64,000 nt of DNA, taken from assembly GCA_033398695.1 (NCBI GenBank), contig CM065806.1:40449001-40513000 (forward strand), in the 5' to 3' direction. Every line of letters begins with the position of its first letter. Position 1 is the first letter of the stretch. Positions 49,425 to 59,566 of this stretch are shown in pieces. This DNA comes from Orobanche coerulescens. Lineage: Eukaryota; Streptophyta; Magnoliopsida; Lamiales; Orobanchaceae. The notes beneath the pieces were generated by a model, which was given only the letters and a program-made list of their open reading frames with translations, was not told where the DNA came from and did not search any database. The position numbers were made by a program, and so were the translations under genes.

Positions 49425-51295
49425 TGTAACACCCCCAGGATATCCGAGGTATATTACAGTGCCGTGAATCCCTACATGGGACCCACCAGGCTGAACAAGC
49501 ATCATACTCATCGACTCACAGAAACAACAGAAAAAAATACCTCGTCATAAAGACGCCCAACAAAATAATTCACCCGGTTTAACCGGTCAAACATGACACT
49601 GTAATCCATCACAACATAATAAACAACAATACAATCCCGACAAGTAAAAGTATCTTAAGTACTCGAGTACTTCTATTAGCTTAAAGACCACAAAGGTAAA
49701 GATAGAAAACAACAAGACACCACTCGTGCACAATCATCACGCACGGCCATCATCCGCATACTGGTCCAGCGACCGCTCGTCTCGAAGATCCTGACCTGAA
49801 ATTCATAAAACGAATTTCCCCAAAACGGGTCCCCAGAGGGGTTAGCAATTACGCTAGTACAAGTAACCAAATGAACGACTTACATCTTACACATATAGTA
49901 AATGCATGCAATTAAGAAAAACGTTCAAAAGCACTCATTTCCGGAAATGCCATAATCAAATCACATTTTCAAAATTCACCACAATTAACCGTCGATCCAC
50001 GTCTCTGTGGACTCCTACCGAGACCCCGTCGGATCTAACCCATAGTGGTTAAAAGCAAGCTCGTCGATCCACGTCTCTTGTGGACCCCTACCGAGACCCC
50101 GTCGGATCTAACCCGTAGTGAGCATACACACACACACGATTTCTCATACAATACTATTATGTCAAGATTGTAAGTTCATAAGGGTACTTGCCTCGATCAA
50201 AAGACGGTGACACGAACGGGAATGAAGGATCGAACACAACCGCGAGGAACCGGCGGAAATGAACCTAACGATTCGAATAGCACAATCACAACCACTTCTA
50301 AACAATTATGGAAATGGAATACACCCGGAAACCCGCCTACGATTCATATATATTCGTACAAAAATAACAACGAGGGCGGACCACAACCAAACCCTCTCGA
50401 TTCCGTAAAAATCCGCAAAATATCCATGAATCCGTAGGAAAGCTAAAGATACTAACAATATTAATCGTATTCATCATGAATCCACCAACAAAACGGAATG
50501 AATCGGAAGAAAAATCCAAAACCCCCAAATTAATCGAAAATAGGGTTCTATAAATATTACCTTTGAAGATTCAAGTACTAAGATCCGTAGAACACGCGTT
50601 GGATTGATTGTCCGGGCTTCACTACCGAAGAAAAATGATGAAAATCGACCCCCCAATGGATAATGATGAAGAACTCTTCCCCCTCTCTCACACTCTCTCT
50701 CGCGACGCAGGAAGAAGAAGAAAGAATGAGCAGTGGACGCTCAAAACGACATAATTATAGGGGGTTGACCGCATTGTGTGCCGCGGCACAGCTGAGGTGT
50801 GCCGCGGCACAAGCCAAAAGATTACTCCCAGGGTTCGGCATTGTGCCGCGGCACCCGGTACAGTTGGGTTTTGGTCGCAGAAGACACACGAGTGTGCCGC
50901 GGCACCGGACAGGTGTGCCGCGGCACTGGCCTGGCACTGTGCCGCGGCACCGGATGGGTGTGCCGCGGCACACAGTACAGTTTGTTCGACCAACCACTGA
51001 AGGAATTTGTGTGCCGCGGCGCACACACCTTGTGCCGCGGCCCACACCCTTTTTGGGTCCCAAAATGATAAAAATGATCCGGAAAGAGAATAAAAACGAT
51101 AGGATTCAATATTTGGGAACTAATAACACGAAATGGACCCACGGCAACCCCGAAACGGCGGTTCCGCACAACAATAACGAGAAAACAGTTCAACAGTTGG
51201 CAGAAAGGACACACTGAAATGTACACGAGGGGCACTACGATCGGGAAATACACCAAAGATGAAAATACAAGGGAAAGAAAAATGCGGATATTACA
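49425..51295 (-). repeat. Tandem LTR C (outermost 5' LTR)
   Basis: 1871 bp. Array 50777-51048, with a different set of units from LTR A (one gained, one lost). TATA 50750-50761. Confidence 0.93.
49936..50193 (-). promoter_or_regulatory. Leader module of LTR C: donor-like site, two GACG hairpins, palindrome
   Basis: Sense order: TATA (50750), AGGCAAGT (50193-50186), hairpins AGATCC-GACG-GGGTCT at 50109-50094 and 50036-50021, each followed 9 nt later by a CCAC/GTGG hairpin, then CATTTCCGGAAATG (49949-49936), U5, PBS. All of it lies downstream of the promoter and so would be in the full-length RNA. A packaging or dimerisation role is inferred by analogy with the GACG hairpins of gammaretroviral leaders. 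Confidence 0.5.
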
Positions 51296-51300
51296 GGCAC

Positions 51301-51793
51301 AGCTGAGGTGTGCCGCGGCACAGGCCAAAAATTTACGCCTGTGGGTTCGCAAAGTGTGCCGCGGCTTGCGTGTGCCGCGGCACCGTCTGATCGGTTTTTG
51401 GTCGCGGATGCCACACGAGTGTGCCGCGGCACCGGACGGGTGTGCCGCGCATCGCACCGTGCACCGGCTTGCACGGATGGGTGTGCCGGCACACGATGCT
51501 TTGTTCGACCAACAACTGAAGAAATTTGTGTGCCGCGGCCCACACTCCCTTTGGGTCCCAAAATGATAAAAATGATCCGGAAAGAGAATAAAAACGATAG
51601 GAATCAATATTTGGGAACTAATAACAAGAAATGGATCCACGGCAACCCCGAAACGGCGGTTCCGCACAACAATAACGAGAATACAGTTCAACAGTTGACA
51701 GGAAGGACATACTGAAAGGTACACGAGGGTCACTACGACCGAGAAATACACCAAAGATGAAAATACAAGGGAAAGAAAAATACGGATATTACA
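51301..51793 (-). repeat. Tekay-like 5' LTR, part 2 (U3 with array)
   Basis: The rest of the LTR split at 35876. It carries the palindrome array (51301-51545) and the LTR start TGTAATATCCG at 51793. The array differs from 28984-29275 in clustered small changes. Confidence 0.88.
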
Positions 51794-51798
51794 CCAAC

Positions 51799-53636
51799 AA
51801 CTGGCACGCCAGTGTGATCCGGAATGCCACGAGATAACAAAAGTGACATCAAAATTCAAAGATGACTTAACAATTCCAAACAATTCAGAAATGTCCCTAC
51901 TGTATCAAAATGTCCTCCAATGAAACGAACAAACTCAATCAATCTCCTGAACAACCTTGAATGAAATACAATTCATTTAATAATACAATTCCGTGGTTTC
52001 AATACCAAATTCAACGTAATAGGTATTATTGATGTCGACATAAGTCGATCAACTACTCAAACTATATGATCAACCCTTAACCAATTCCTCGTTTAATTAT
52101 GATTAATATCATAAACATTTAATACTCAATTTACACTAATCAATATATAAATTCAATCTTATAACTTAATTATCCATTAAATTAAACCTAACTCGATATT
52201 GATTATCATCACTTAATAATCAAATAAATACTTATCCAAGTTGAAAACATCATTATTGACGAATTCAAATTTCTTAATTAAATCTTATATATCGAATATA
52301 AGAATTTATTAATTACTAACATCAAGATAATTATACTTAGTTTCATATATTGAATATTTAAACACTCTTGCTAAAATACTCATCACAGAAATGTCTAAAA
52401 CTCAATTATTCATTATGTAATTAATTTAGGAATATTTTCCAAAATTTTATTCACGTCTGAATACGAAGACCAATTTTACCACAATTAAATATTGACTATT
52501 TCAATAATCAATTAATCTTGTAATATCATTCACCATTTAAACGAGTTGATTAAAATGTCTAATAATTATTTAAATCAGCATTTTAAATCTCATTAATAAC
52601 ATTTATTTATAAGTATTGCTTTGATGAATATTTTACTAATATATAAATACCATAATAATTCTGAAAGCCAAAAGTTATAAACTTTAAAATGTTGTAATAT
52701 TTTACAAATATCAGGGCATTAATAATTTAATATTTAAAGGATAAAATTGAAGTTTCTAGGTATTTCAGAATTGATAGCATTTTTAATAATATAACTAATC
52801 TTTGTAAAAAAAAAAAAACCCCAAACTATAACTAATCTGGAGTTTGAACACCCACCTCGAGTTAATATTTCAGAACGGGGGAATCGATCGTCTTCCCGTA
52901 GAAAAATTAACGAAAATATCTCTCGGGCAATTCGTCGGACAGTTGGCGGTCATGTCCTGGAAAAGCTGTCGTGAGTCACCGGAAAATAACTGTGTATCGT
53001 CGGGGAGCGGACTCCGATAGGAAATACATGGATGTATACTTATAGTGGATAATTTTATGTATACGAATACATAAGTTTGACGAAGAAATAAAGTATGGGA
53101 TGTCTGTATTTATAGGCCATAAATCGGGTGCCCAGTCAACTACGTGAATGACATCAGCCTTGAACCGGCCGCCCTACATAAGCACGTACGCCATGCTGCC
53201 GAGTCACTGTCGACGACTTCTGCACGCGTTGTCCGGAATCTGCGTGCTGACTATCGGCAGCCTTGACCGAGCCATGTGCGAGGGGGCCGTGGAAGCTTCC
53301 GGCACTGTGCGGATGGTGACTCGGCGGTGGCCCTGTAACTTGGCTCAGCCAGTTCGGCCGGTTCTCGGCTGGTTTTGGGTTATGTCCGACCGGTTCTGTA
53401 CTCTTTGGTTCGTACTCTACCAAATGCTCTGGACGGATTTTAAAAAGTAAATAAAAAAAATAATTATTATTGATTATACGGTAGCCTTGATCTGTTTTTG
53501 AGTTAAAAGGATTGAGATTATTATTTTCTCGCGATACAATCAGACCAACAATTTTAAATAAATCAACATTGAATATTCTCGACTGAATATGTCTATTACA
53601 ATCATATACATAACAAATTTTCTTCCGGTCATTACA
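51799..53636 (-). repeat. Outer chromovirus LTR, right part
   Basis: Continuation of 26669-27535; together about 2.7 kb. AT-rich from 51960 to 52800. Minus-strand TATA at 53106-53116 (CCTATAAATAC). The LTR starts (sense) TGTAATGACCGG at 53636. The 53154-53738 frame runs across the LTR edge and is not a gene. Confidence 0.82.
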
Positions 53637-53652
53637 TACTCCCCCGTTTAAA
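53637..53652 (-). other. Outer chromovirus PPT
   Basis: AAACGGGGGAGTA on the minus strand, directly next to the LTR start. Confidence 0.8.
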
Positions 53653-55102
53653 AAGAGTTTTGTCCCCGAAACTAAGGGTAAACAACTCGGGATACCTCTC
53701 CCGCATGCTCTCTTCCGTATCCCGTGTAGCCTCTTCAATTTCGTGCCTCATCCCCTGAATATTTAGTAAAGGGATTATCTTGTTACCCAATTGTTTGAGC
53801 CTTCTCTCTAGTATTTGTACAGGATGCTCCTCGTACGAATGATCATCGGCTAACTTAATTTCATTAAACTTATGTATGTGACTCGGGTCGGCAACATACT
53901 TTGTCAGCTGTTAGACATTGAACACATTATGTACTCGACTCAAGGCCAGGGGTAAAGCAAAACGATAAGTTAGATTGCTAATTCGATCCAGGATCTCAAA
54001 TGGTCTGATGATATACCTCGGACTCAATTTCCCCTTTTTCCCAAAACGAAAAACTCTTCGAGTCGAGGACATCTTGACCAGCATGTGGTCACCCACTTCG
54101 AACTCTGAAGGTCAACGTCGATTATCAGCATAAGATTTCTATCGACTCTGAGCCGTTAACAACCAACTCCTAATCACAACAATCTTTTCTCGGGCCGCTA
54201 TCAATATATCGAGTTCAGTACCCAACATCTCAGATAGATCATGCCAACATAACATGGATTGACAACGATGCCCCTGCAAGGCTTCGTAAGGTGCTATCCT
54301 GATTGAAGCATGCCAAATGTTATTATATGTAAACTCAATCAACGACAGTCGGGATTGGGGATGGAACAATGTACTGAAAAGTACGCTCAGACTGACCATA
54401 GGATTGGGGATGGAACAATGTACTGAAGCTCAACTGTGTGCCCATGGCATGATGAACAGCTTTCCAAAAGTGCGACATGAAACGTCCATCATGATCATAC
54501 ACAATACTCTTGGGGGTGTTGTGCAGTCTCACGATCTCCCCAATAAATAATTGAGCCTGTCTCTCTGGTCCCAACTATCCTTAATCTCAAGAAAATGGAC
54601 TACTTGGTCAACCTATCCATAATAACCCATATCGTGTTCATACCACAGTGACTCATTGGTAGGATCGTGATAAAGTCCATAGATATATCATCCCACTTCC
54701 ATTCTAGAATTGGGAGCAGTTTCAGCATACCTCCTTGTCGCTGGTGTTCAATCTTGACTTGCTGACAAGTCAGACATCTTGAAACAAAATCTGCGACTTC
54801 TCATTTGATATTACTCCGCCAGTAATATTGTTTCAAGTCTGTATACATCTTGCTATACTCCGGGTGAATAGAATATGGGGTAGCATGAGCCTCTTTCAGA
54901 ATCAAGTTCTTCAACTCCTCATCTGCTGGTATACACAATCGGTTCTTGAATCGAAGAAGTACATCCTCGTGTATTACAAACCCACGAGATTTCCCCTGAG
55001 TTATCTCATCACGATTACGTAACAAAAATGGGTCTACACTCTGCTTCTGGCGAATGTTCTTGTCTAACGATGATGGTATTGTTGGTACCCCACTTAGAAT
55101 GG
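53653..55102 (-). pseudogene. Outer chromovirus pol remnant (integrase, chromodomain)
   Basis: Pieces in several frames. HEIEEATRDTEESMRE..YPELF (chromodomain end, about 53660-53745). A 53911-54096 piece with [11 protein letters not shown] and FEILDRI (GPF module). 54139-54399 with [22 protein letters not shown]. 54335-54574 with DHDGRFMSHFWKAVHHAMGT and SYGQSERT. 54801-55115 with the zinc-finger side ([18 protein letters not shown]). A 27-bp stretch is duplicated at 54353-54379 and 54403-54429, with the segment between E(RT) and LIEFTYNN lost. The element is much older than its guests and is cut off by the copia insertion. Confidence 0.85.
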
Positions 55103-56321
55103 TGGATAATATCACGGAGTAGAGTTTTCAAACTCTTTTGCGTTTGGGGAAGTATAATTAAATTGCGGAAGATAAACGACACAAGATTTATAGAGGTTCG
55201 GCCAAATGTGCCTACGTCCTCTCTCCATATCTTTTTCTATAGGCTTAAGATCAACCTGTACACCTCGTCTTCTATCGGTCCGAGATAAACCATTACAAAC
55301 TTGTCTTTATGTCGGTCCAAGATAAACCGTTTTCCTTTTCTATCGGACAAGGAATCAACCTATCTAGATTTTGATTGGTACTAGATAAACCTCACTTAGA
55401 TTTAGATATGATTATTATAATGCCGGATCAATGATCTCAATAACACTTAATCAATCTACAATCCTTTCTTTCCTCTCGTGTATATATTTTCGTGTATGAA
55501 CACTCAAACACTTTAACAATTTAGCTTGATTACAACAAAGATGAATATAGCAATATCATATGTATATAGGATTTGCTTGGAGTTGTTATGTTGAATGATA
55601 CCAAATGACTTGGTATTTATAGGCATAAAACCTCAACTAGCCATTACTGGCTGTCTTCATTAGCGTGCGCTATTGCCTTTGTCTAGCATGCGCTAATCCA
55701 TGTTATGTACGTTAATATTCCATGGTTACGTATGTTAATTGTTTTTTTCTTCAGTCCAGTAGCTCATGCCTCTTTCGTTAGCGTGCGGTAACATTAATCC
55801 TTAGCGTGTGTTAGCTGATCTTCGGTTACAACGGTCAGATGCTGAAAGTTTTTTGTCCAACGGACATAATCAAATATAGCGTGTGCTAAGTTCTTCTCAT
55901 AGTGTGCGCTATCTGTTCAAACTTTACTTTTCAGATTCCGCGTGATCTCCGTTTTGAAAAGTCTTCACAACGGATATATTCCTTCGTTAGCGTGCGTTAG
56001 CTGTATCCGTAGCGTGCGCTAACTCAGTCATTTACCGTGCGCTTGTATTGCACCTTAGCATGCGTTATCCATCAGGTGACATCAGGTGAGTCTTCAGTTG
56101 ACTTTCTATTACGTACGTTATACTATACTCATAGCGTACATTAAGTCCTCCATTTAACGTGCGCTAGTTTGTTTACTAGCATCCGTTATCTGCTTTTCTG
56201 CCTAGCTTGTGTGACTACGACTCCTTGTTGTTTTGTTTCGTTCTATTGTTGTCTTCAAGAACACATCAATAACTCATCATCCAAACCATTTTATAATTAT
56301 GTGGAATAGAATATTCCAACA
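55103..56321 (-). repeat. SIRE-like 3' LTR with palindrome array
   Basis: 1219 bp. The sense start TGTTGGAATATTC is next to a PPT (AAAAAGGGGAAGAT, 56322-56336) and the sense end is GATATTATCCA. Array of TTAGCGTGCGCTAA and TTACGTACGTTA-like palindromes at 55660-56190; TATA box CCTATAAATACC at 55612-55623. Confidence 0.8.
55660..56190. repeat. AGCGTGCGCTA/ACGTACGT palindrome array in a copia U3
   Basis: About sixteen full or degenerate copies, in loose pairs 15-30 bp apart. The core is the same as in the gypsy LARD U3 (5671-6095), with some units of the ACGTACGT type seen at 25371-25819. The array lies directly upstream (sense) of the TATA box. Confidence 0.75.
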
Positions 56322-56336
56322 ATCTTCCCCTTTTTG

Positions 56337-56830
56337 ATAATGACAAAACAACAACCTTTTGATGGGATTTATACCTGCAAAAATATAAAATAATACAGAT
56401 CATGGTTTTCGTCATTGTCCGTTTCGTTAGTTTTCTTCCACCCATTTTTCTTTTCAACTTCTTCTCATTGTTTTCTCAATTTCAACTTCTTCTTTTATTT
56501 TCTCGACTTTCTTCTCCTTCGTCTTTTTTCCCCCTTTCTTGATTGGTATATTGTTTTTTATTTTTCTCATCATTCTTCCATGACTCGTATTCTCATATTC
56601 TCTTATTTTTCTCCCCCTTTTTTTCATAACCAAAAAGTGCAATAATATCAACAAAATCGATGATAAAAATTAAGTATGACAATTAACGAGTAAACCCCCC
56701 CTGAAAAATATATCTCCCCATTTTAAATAATAACTACCCCTTAGTTAAATACCAATTATGAAAAAAATATCAACAATAAAAATATCAATTGATGAAATAT
56801 TAATTTTGATTTATGGGGATCCAACCGAGA
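56337..56830 (-). other. SIRE-like 3' spacer with extra purine tracts
   Basis: No coding domain. On the minus strand there are several PPT-like runs (for example AAAAAAAGGGGGAGA near 56605-56625 and AAGAAAGGGGGAAAAAA near 56530). Small frames here are lysine/glutamate-rich artefacts of these tracts. Confidence 0.6.
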
Positions 56831-57035
56831 GTTGGTTTTTTATTTGAAACATTGACGATATTCGATAATGTGGTTCTTTTAGGAATTCAAAATTTTTTAA
56901 ATTTGATCGTCTGTCTTGGGCTTTTGAAATCGAAATATGATGCCCAATTTCTAAACATTTATCACATCAGGGTATTTTAAAATTTAAGGATTCGGTTTTA
57001 TTACACGGTTTGAATCGTAACCCTTGTTTATTTGA

Positions 57036-57665
57036 TTAAAATTTTTGAACGGAAAGTAATTGTTCAAATTTGTCGTTACCACAAGAAAGTTTATTCGTTA
57101 AATTCTTAAGTTCATTTTGAACTTTTAACAAATCATTCTTTAGATTATTCTCATTTTCAAGACATATAGAATGATCGATTTCAATGAATTTTGCTTTTTC
57201 ATTTATTTTGGAAATTTCGATTTCCGATAATTTATTTTTCGCTTTTAGGGATTTATTATTAATTAAAGAATTTGGAAAATCCTTATGCAAAAGTTCGAAT
57301 ACTTCAAAAATTTCATAATGAGAGGAAATACTTACCTGGATTTCGACGTTGCTTTCGTTGAGTGAACTCCTTACCATGAGTGCGAGGTTATCTTGAATAT
57401 ATTCATCGTCATCCTCTTCGTCACTTCAAGTAGCTATTAAGACTTCTTTCTTAGAAGTCAAGGCTCGACAATTTCTAGCAAAGTGGCATGGTTTACCACA
57501 GCTTCGACAGTTATTGTCGAAATTATTTGACTCGCTCGTCTTGATGTATTTTCTTCTCCAGTTTATTAAGTTTTGAAACTTATTTATGTTCTTGTCATAG
57601 TAAGCCGATTCTTCATCATCTTCATCTACGGGGATTTCTTCTTTCTTTGACATCTTAGCTTTCAA
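57036..57665 (-). pseudogene. SIRE-like gag C-terminal part (CCHC knuckle and coiled coil)
   Basis: The frame 57426-57665 carries an acidic linker and the knuckle CRSCGKPCHFARNC (CX2CX4HX4C). After a stop (57426) the frame 57036-57377 gives a Lys/Glu/Leu/Asn-rich coiled coil of about 100 residues, as in SIRE/Maximus gag. Read into the LTR-retrotransposon inserted at 57748, it joins the gag N-terminal part at 63518. Confidence 0.8.
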
Positions 57666-57747
57666 AGCTACTGACCTTTCTTTTGGTTTTGGCTTGGCAT
57701 TTCGAGATTTAAGAACTATCTCGTAGTTTATTAATAAACCAACGATG

Positions 57748-58287
57748 TGTCACGGGATGCCCGCGACCCCAGGCGGTATTACCTGATCAACGGCCATTCG
57801 TGGGGCCCACTTGCAGCTTTGTGGGACGCAGAGCCTCAATCGCACTTCAAGTTATCATCTATAGTGTAGGGCTTTACTTATTTTTCCTTGTAATAGATTG
57901 TTAGTGTTGTAATAGCTAGTTAGTGTTGTAATAGCTAGTTAGTGGTTGCTCAGCTTTTCAATATCCACTGTTGTCATTAGCCTTTATTTTTCTAAGCCTA
58001 TTATAGGGGGGAAGAGTGTACTGAAGAGTTGTAGTACGAATTGGCTAGTTTGCTGAGACCCTCCTATCCGTGTATGCTTGTAATCATTGTTGCCTATTGT
58101 AATCGTGCATTGTATTAATACAAATCGATTCTCGTCTTCAATTTTGCTGTGCCACTAAAACGCCTCGGCGTGATTGCGTCGCATTAGCACCAAAGCTCGA
58201 ACGAGTTAGGCGGACGTAGTCGGGTAAATTGACTACTAGCCGCACGGTGCGCGTACATTATATTCAAACTCTAAGCGCCCCGTGACA
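57748..58287 (+). repeat. Galadriel-like 5' LTR
   Basis: TGTCACGGG...CCGTGACA. A tandem duplication of about 22 bp (GTTGTAATAGCTAGTTAGTG) near 57907-57955. TATA-like CCTATTATAGG at 57998-58008. Confidence 0.9.
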
Positions 58288-58319
58288 GGTGGTATCGGAG
58301 ACCGGTCAAGGTCGAAAGA

Positions 58320-59566
58320 ATGGAATCGGGTAACGAGACGGAAGTCCCTAGAAAGCAGGGCAAGAAAAAGGATGACGGAAAGAGGAAAGAGGCCGAGGCC
58401 TCTAAAGCCCAATTCGATAATCTAGAGCAAGAGTGCTCTAGATTGAGATATGTTGTCGAGACCTTGGAGGAGAAGGTCGAGACCCTCGAGGCGGAGAATG
58501 AAGACCTCCGAGCCCAGTTGGGCGAATGCAGAGAAGTCTGCCGAACCCTTGCAGAGGCAATGGGAGCCAACAATACGGCTGAAATGAGACGCGAGATGGA
58601 AGCAATGAGTATCCAGATTGGATTGCTTCAAAGAGCAGTGAACAACACACCCCATGTTGCTCAAGAACCTATTACGAGAATTCGGATCCCCGAACCAAGT
58701 TCCTATAGTGGAACCCGAGATGCCAAGGAAGTTGAGAACTTCTTATTCGACATGGAACAATACTTCCATGCCGCTAATGTTTCGACGAAGCAAGAAAGGT
58801 GTCAACCGCCACAATGTATTTGATCGATGATGCTAAATTGTGGTGGCGCACCAAATATGCGGACATTCAGGCTCAACGAGTAAGAATTGACACTTGGGAA
58901 CAACTGCGAGAAGCCATCAGGCAACAATTCTTCCCAGAGAATGTCGAGTACAATGCAAGAAGGGCCTTGCGAGATTTGAAGCACACCGGTCTTATTCGAG
59001 ATTACGTGAAGGCATTTTCGACACATATGCTACACATTAGCGATATGTCGGAGAATGACCGGTTGTTTACGTTCTTGGAAGGGTTGAAACCATTTGCTCG
59101 CACGGAGCTTATGCGCCAACGAGTCACAGACCTCGCACCGCCATGGGAGCGGCGAAAGATTAATGGATTACACGGCGGAACCTCGAAAGGATCGTCCCGT
59201 AACAACAAACATGACACCGTCCCGAAGTGTAATGCCAAGACCGTTCAAACCTAACTTGAGTCGGAGTGTAGGGGATCGCAGACCTATACTCAAGGAAGTT
59301 CATATGGGAGCACGAATCGTAGCAAACCTACGAAGGCCGCAGGCCCCTTCCCAACGGATCGTTAGATGTTTCTATGTGATGGACCTCATTTTCTCACTAA
59401 TTGTCCGAAGAGGCAACTTTTGAGCGCCATAACAAGCGCCGCAGAATCGAGTTCGCAACCGAAAGAAGAGTTGCAAGTTCCGGATGAGGAAGGAAGATCG
59501 GAAGATGAGGAAAACCTTGGGGCCATAAATCAATGGTGCAACTCGTTAACCCATCAAAGCGACTAA
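58320..59566 (+). pseudogene. Galadriel-like gag, frameshifted
   Basis: The ATG at 58320 follows the PBS closely. The N-terminal half is a Glu-rich coiled coil (residues about 35-95), then IPEPSSYSGTRDAKEVENFLFDMEQYF. A frame change near 58800 leads to the capsid-like core in 58799-59254 (YLIDDAKLWWRTKYAD, LKHTGLIRDYVKAFSTHML). The zinc knuckle CFLCDGPHFLTNCPKR is in 59366-59566. At least two frameshifts, so it is not functional as sequenced. Confidence 0.85.

Larger units (their letters stand above)
35877..51295 (-). mobile_element. Triple-LTR tandem chromovirus (LTR-internal-LTR-internal-LTR)
   Basis: Three LTRs (35877-37742, 42652-44509, 49425-51295) alternate with two internal regions (37743-42651, 44510-49424), so two units of 6775 and 6773 bp share the middle LTR. 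The outer edges carry the duplication GACAC/GGCAC (35872-35876, 51296-51300; the left copy has a G-to-A change, and the split host LTR supports GGCAC as the original). No TSD surrounds the middle LTR. Both units share a nonsense change and a 2-bp deletion in pol, so duplication followed those lesions. Unequal recombination between LTRs of one insertion is the simplest origin. Confidence 0.92.
27536..51793 (-). mobile_element. Tekay/Del-like chromovirus with a tandem element in its 5' LTR
   Basis: An insertion with TSD CCAAC (27531-27535, 51794-51798) in the LTR of the outer chromovirus. The 3' LTR is 27536-29523. The internal region is 29524-34428 with one long gag-pol. The 5' LTR is 34429-35876 plus 51301-51793, split by the triple-LTR tandem. 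The initiator-Met PBS is at 34412-34423. The chromodomain after integrase and the GPF module place it among chromoviruses. The Tekay/Del assignment rests on my recognition of the chromodomain and is less certain. Confidence 0.9.

Noticed and set aside
55660..56190. Regular short repeats suggesting a CRISPR array
   Set aside because: Units are degenerate palindromes of 10-14 bp with unequal spacers inside a plant LTR.
56415..56645. Phe/Ser-rich plus-strand frame resembling a membrane protein
   Set aside because: Reverse complement of purine-rich tracts near the copia PPT; composition alone explains the hydrophobicity.
58422..58664. Minus-strand frames opposite Galadriel-like gag
   Set aside because: Shadows of the plus-strand gag with no recognised motif.
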